A DNA stretch of 64,000 nt from Eublepharis macularius (Eukaryota; Chordata; Lepidosauria; Squamata; Eublepharidae): contig NC_072792.1 of NCBI RefSeq assembly GCF_028583425.1, forward strand, positions 160,214,676 to 160,278,675. Direction: 5' to 3'. Below the pieces are notes generated by a model, which saw only the letters and a list, made by a program, of their open reading frames with translations, did no database searches and had not been told where the DNA came from. The position numbers and the translations under genes were made by a program. This document shows positions 60,000 to 64,000 of this stretch, piece by piece; position 1 is the first letter of the stretch; each line of letters starts with the position of its first letter.

Positions 60000-62900
60000 G
60001 GACACAATTATATTTTGATTTTTTAATAATATTTTATATTACATTTTGCAAGAAAATAAATTATACAACTTAAAAAATAAAATTCAAAAATTAAGCAGTA
60101 CATCAAAATAGTTTAGCCAGACTGCCATACAAGAAAAAACTGCTACCAGTCAAATTGTACAGCATTTATCTCAGTTTGTAGTGGCACACATTCAAAAAAA
60201 TGTAAATAACCATATGTAGATAGATATTACAACCTAGGAAACTCAAGTTTGCACTGCACTCCAGGCTACATACAGTCTATTAACAGGAAAGCTCTTGTGT
60301 ATTTATTTTCACAAATAGGACCTCAAATTTACAAAGATAGCATCCCAGCCAGTTCCATGAAAATAGAAAATAGTTTTGCGCTTAAGATACCAAATCTTTC
60401 CATGAAATTATCAAATATTTTATTCGGCTGTATTTGTTAAAATTTTTATCTTTTATAACAGATATCACAATGCAAACAAATCCCAAATGATTGACTTCTT
60501 AGGCCATATGACATCATTTTAAAAAGGGGAGAGGGGAGAGCTACCACTAAAATGTTATCTAACTACACTCTACTCCAACATGGACAACAGATTTAAACAA
60601 ATGAGTAGACAGAAAACAAGAGACACCAGTGGGATAAAGGGAAAACGTGGAAGACTTCAAAATTATTAAGTCTGAACTTCATTTGTTGGGTCAAAGCATT
60701 TTTAGAACTATGCTTAAAATCAATGAAACCTACATTATTTTTCACATCTAGAGTTTATTTAATACCAACCACAATAGCAATGCTTTGCGGTAACATACTT
60801 TTTAATGTTTGTTCAGAAGCAGCACCCTCCTTATGCTAAGTCTTTGGAGAAAAATATCCAAAGCTAAAAGTCATCTTTAAAAGTGCCATGTTTCCATATT
60901 GCAGTGAAGGATAATGTCATTTTTTAGGTTTGAACGTTTTCATCTTCCTGCAAAAACACGCCCCACCCCCCAAAAAACCCACAAACCCTCTACTGTTCTA
61001 CCCCTGATAACTGTAGCCTTAAGGGCATCTTGGTGAAAAATTGTCCTGAAAAAGAATGCTAAATGTGATTCTGCAGCTGTAAAAAAATTGCTGGTGTGAT
61101 TTTCAGATTGTGTTTTGCGTGACATCTTTTTCCAACAGACACAAAAAGAAAAAATGGTACCATGTTATAGGCACGCATCCATTATAATTCCCCATTGCGT
61201 TACACACATTTAGTTAACTTATATGTATTTCATACACTAAAATATGGACACATCAAGCACTCTGTGCGATTGCACAAAACAGAATTCCTTTTTGAAAATA
61301 CTCATTGGCAAGACCCATAGTTTTGTGTGTGCACCTAAAGTGATTCTGCTCATGCGTTGGCGGGGGGGTCAAGTGCAGCCTCTTGCGCTGCATAGGATAC
61401 TGCTCTGCAGATCTAACCCCCAACCTTCTGGAGTAGCTTTTGGGGGCAAGGGCAGAGAAAAAAGCTCTACAGTGCACAAATGGAAGTCTATGTGCTCCAC
61501 TTAGACCCCAGTCACTAATTCCAATTTTCTAAAATATTTGCACTTCCAGGAACTGAAACGGGAATGATTTTAAAGGTCAGGTTATCAGCATTTCCAAAAA
61601 AGGGAAATCAAATGAAAATCAAATGAGATCAAATGAAAATGAGGACTTTAGCTGGTTTTATAGTTAATGTGTCAAGCTCACTCCTATAAAGCAGAATCAA
61701 AAGGGACCCTTACAATACAAAAGCACCCAATCGAAATGTATAGGAGAAACGTCTCTCCACTTCTCTATTTCCCCCCACCCCATTGCTGCTGAGTGAGCTT
61801 CCAAATGCAGAGTTCTAAAAATCTTGAAGCATATACAAAACACACCCCCAGGGAACCAAATCAGCTTTCTTTCTTCAATGTGTTGAACTAAGACTGACAG
61901 GTACATAAAATCACTTTCTCATCCCCCAAATTTTTGAGGCTGCAGTTTAACAGCTCTTTGTTAACTATGAAGTGAACATACGGGATTTGAGATCAGTACC
62001 CTACTGCACTCGCTTTCCTTTACAGATTTGTTGTTCAGTGGCATCTAAAAGAATGAATTCACAGTTGTACTGCTCCCCCCCCCCCAATTTTGTACTTTGG
62101 GTTTACTTAAGGGCAGAGATTCAGATATCTTTCTATTTGAACATCATGGAATACAACAGCCCTTATAAAATTAACTCTCCCATACACCTGCATTATGGCC
62201 TCTCTCTCTCTTTACCCAAGCAGCAGCAACCACAATAGTCAATATTATTATACATAACCACTAATCACTAGAGATCAAAACAAGCTGACCAGGGTGGGAG
62301 TGAGCATCTGTGCCTATAAAATTTCCAAAGCAGTTTTGCAAAGCTACCTTCTAATGTGCAAACGTAACAGAAGGGTACAATAAAAGGCTGAGTTGCATGT
62401 TCTCCATTTGATTTTGTTGATCTTTTTAAACGTACCAAGACGGCAGTCAAAATGATGGACATTTCAAAGGGGTTGAAGATACTGAGCAATTATTTAGGAC
62501 TGGGTGAAAGAGACATTCACATTTTGCTTTAATTCATATTGCAGCAATTTCCTTGCTTTTAGTAGAGCGGCCTTTCCCCCTAAGCCTTAATGTATATTTC
62601 CCAATTGCTTTACTTTTTAAAGTTGTAGTCAAATTTTTGTAATGGAGTGGAAAAAAGGAATCCAACAAATGAGGTTTCCTAGACATTCCACTGAAATAAA
62701 TGGAAGCTGGCAGCAGCAGTGTTTGATAGAGCAGTCACATGACTTTTAAATTTGTTATACTGTCAGCATAAACATAAGAAGCAGAAAAGTGGTGGAATAA
62801 AATAGATATCTCTCTCTATATAAGCATACAAAGCAGACCTACCTACCAGGCTAAAGAATTGTCTTGTTCCACACCATCATTTTTCAGAGTAGAATTGTAT

Positions 62901-63884
62901 TTTAAAAAGTAACATTAAGATTTTTCCAAATAAATAATCAAGGAAGAAATATAGAGGGATTGTCAAAATGTTAATTACTATTTGATGGGAACTGGTGCAT
63001 TGGCTATTTTTAATGCATTCAGATTTGTACAAGCATATTAACACAGTGAATACAAATATTAAATGTACAAAGGAATACACTTAATATTTCATTTTGTTTC
63101 ATTATAAACAGACTGAACCAAACAGTTTTAAAAGATGAAATAATATGTAAGAGAAAGTCAACAGTTCTTTTAAAAAGGGGGGGTGGGATTGAAACCAATC
63201 TGTCCATAGAAACCAATCAGTGTTTACCCACAGTTCTATAAAGGAAACTGACAAAATGGATAGATCCTGTTTAACGCCATGTGGTCTCAATATCCAAATC
63301 CAGGTATTCTACTGAAGCCCTTGGTTGAAGCAGGGGCCTTTAGCTGTGATTTGCATATGTTGTTCAAATCTTATACATAAAAAGGGATCAAAGAAGAACA
63401 GTATATTTAAGTTGGTGATTCAAAACAAACTGAAGTGCTACATCTAGTTCTATTTTTTTTAAAAATGTGAAAACTAATAGCAGTTCCTCAGTGCATGAAT
63501 ATCTGAAGGTCGTTTCTTTGTGCAAGTATTGTTCATCTAAACTCCCCCCACCCGCCCCAATCTGTTCCTCTTCCAAGTGGATGTAAATCAAATTTATTTT
63601 TTTAAAAACTCACAACAGGCTCTCCATGAATGTAAAATTCCCCACAAAAAAACCCCCCAAAACAGCATGCTGTTAAAAATGTGTGCAATGTGAAGGGAAT
63701 GCCATCATGCTAGCTGAAAAAAAGATTGGCAAAACAAAAGTCCTCTGGTAAGGCAAGGCAGGGATTTCAATACGTAATGCAAGTCAAACTAGTCCTTCTC
63801 CGGCTCAGTCCCTTTTCTGGTAGTTTTCTGTTCAAGCCACCTTCAACACACATTTTCCTTGGCATCTTCCAGTGAATCTCCATA
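60000..63884 (-). other. CUL5: CUL5 3' UTR (about 3.9 kb)
   Basis: A long AT-rich stretch follows the CUL5 stop on the minus strand, largely without recognisable repeats, in contrast to the repeat-dense DNA to its left. Candidate poly(A) signals on the minus strand are AATAAA at 60759-60754, 60423-60418 and 60307-60302, and ATTAAA at 60024-60019. The end near 60000 is an inference; use of several sites is plausible. Mammalian CUL5 also has a multi-kilobase 3' UTR. Confidence 0.6.
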
Positions 63885-64000
63885 CTATGCCATGTATATA
63901 AAAGTGTTGATATCTGATTCATCTCTTCTGATATATTTGTGTTCTATAAGCCATTCAATTTGCTCTTTTATCATTTTCTTCTGCGGCAAGAACATGTTTT
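63885..64000 (-). CDS. CUL5: CUL5 last exon, C-terminal 37 codons (partial)
   Basis: CUL5 is the cullin scaffold of elongin BC/SOCS-box RING ubiquitin ligases. The minus strand reads NMFLPQKKMIKEQIEWLIEH then KYIRRDESDINTFIYMA and a TAG at 63887-63885. This is the C-terminal winged-helix (cullin neddylation) domain end, almost identical across vertebrates. The NEDD8-acceptor lysine lies about 56 residues from the end and so is just outside the window. No intron is visible in this piece. The gene continues past 64000. Confidence 0.96.
   Translation of the reverse strand, partial: NMFLPQKKMIKEQIEWLIEHKYIRRDESDINTFIYMA

Overview
This is an animal nuclear genome segment, best read as a squamate reptile (probably a lizard; I cannot fix the species). 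Genes are split into short exons with GT-AG introns. The repeats fit squamates: a BovB LINE tail, two SINEs with 5S-rRNA heads, MIR-like tRNA SINEs, many Penelope-like (PLE) ends, hAT MITEs and a near-complete L1. The gene order is the conserved vertebrate block known from human 11q22.3, ATM - NPAT - ACAT1 - CUL5, seen here as ATM(-), NPAT(+), ACAT1(-), CUL5(-).

Layout. 1-8769: the 5' coding exons of ATM (exons 2-9, minus strand, residues 1-411). 8770-10486: ATM intron 1, then a CpG-rich divergent promoter shared with NPAT, with three ETS-type sites. 10487-31947: a complete 18-exon NPAT gene (plus strand, 1429 codons plus stop), with its 3' UTR to about 32545. 32546-33880: a short gap between convergent gene ends. 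33880-49238: a complete 12-exon ACAT1 gene (minus strand, 415 codons plus stop), with a CpG-rich, CCAAT-bearing promoter to about 49600. 49600-60000: intergenic DNA holding a 6.2 kb L1 (50840-56995) with perfect 17-bp target-site duplications. 60000-64000: the long 3' UTR and last 37 codons of CUL5 (minus strand).

The genes are housekeeping neighbours rather than an operon. ATM is the DNA double-strand-break kinase. NPAT is the cyclin E/CDK2 target that activates replication-dependent histone genes. ACAT1 is the mitochondrial acetoacetyl-CoA thiolase. CUL5 is the scaffold of SOCS-box ubiquitin ligases. ATM and NPAT share a promoter, which couples them. Exon lengths of ATM and ACAT1 reproduce the human splice junctions exactly, apart from a 36-nt shorter ACAT1 exon 1.

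The most interesting non-genic structure is a set of very short PLE-type insertions (49-616 bp), most of them folded as inverted copies of one 3' end. Each is bounded by a 10-14 bp target-site duplication readable directly in the sequence. I found no unknown protein-coding system, no CRISPR array and no phage or bacterial feature.
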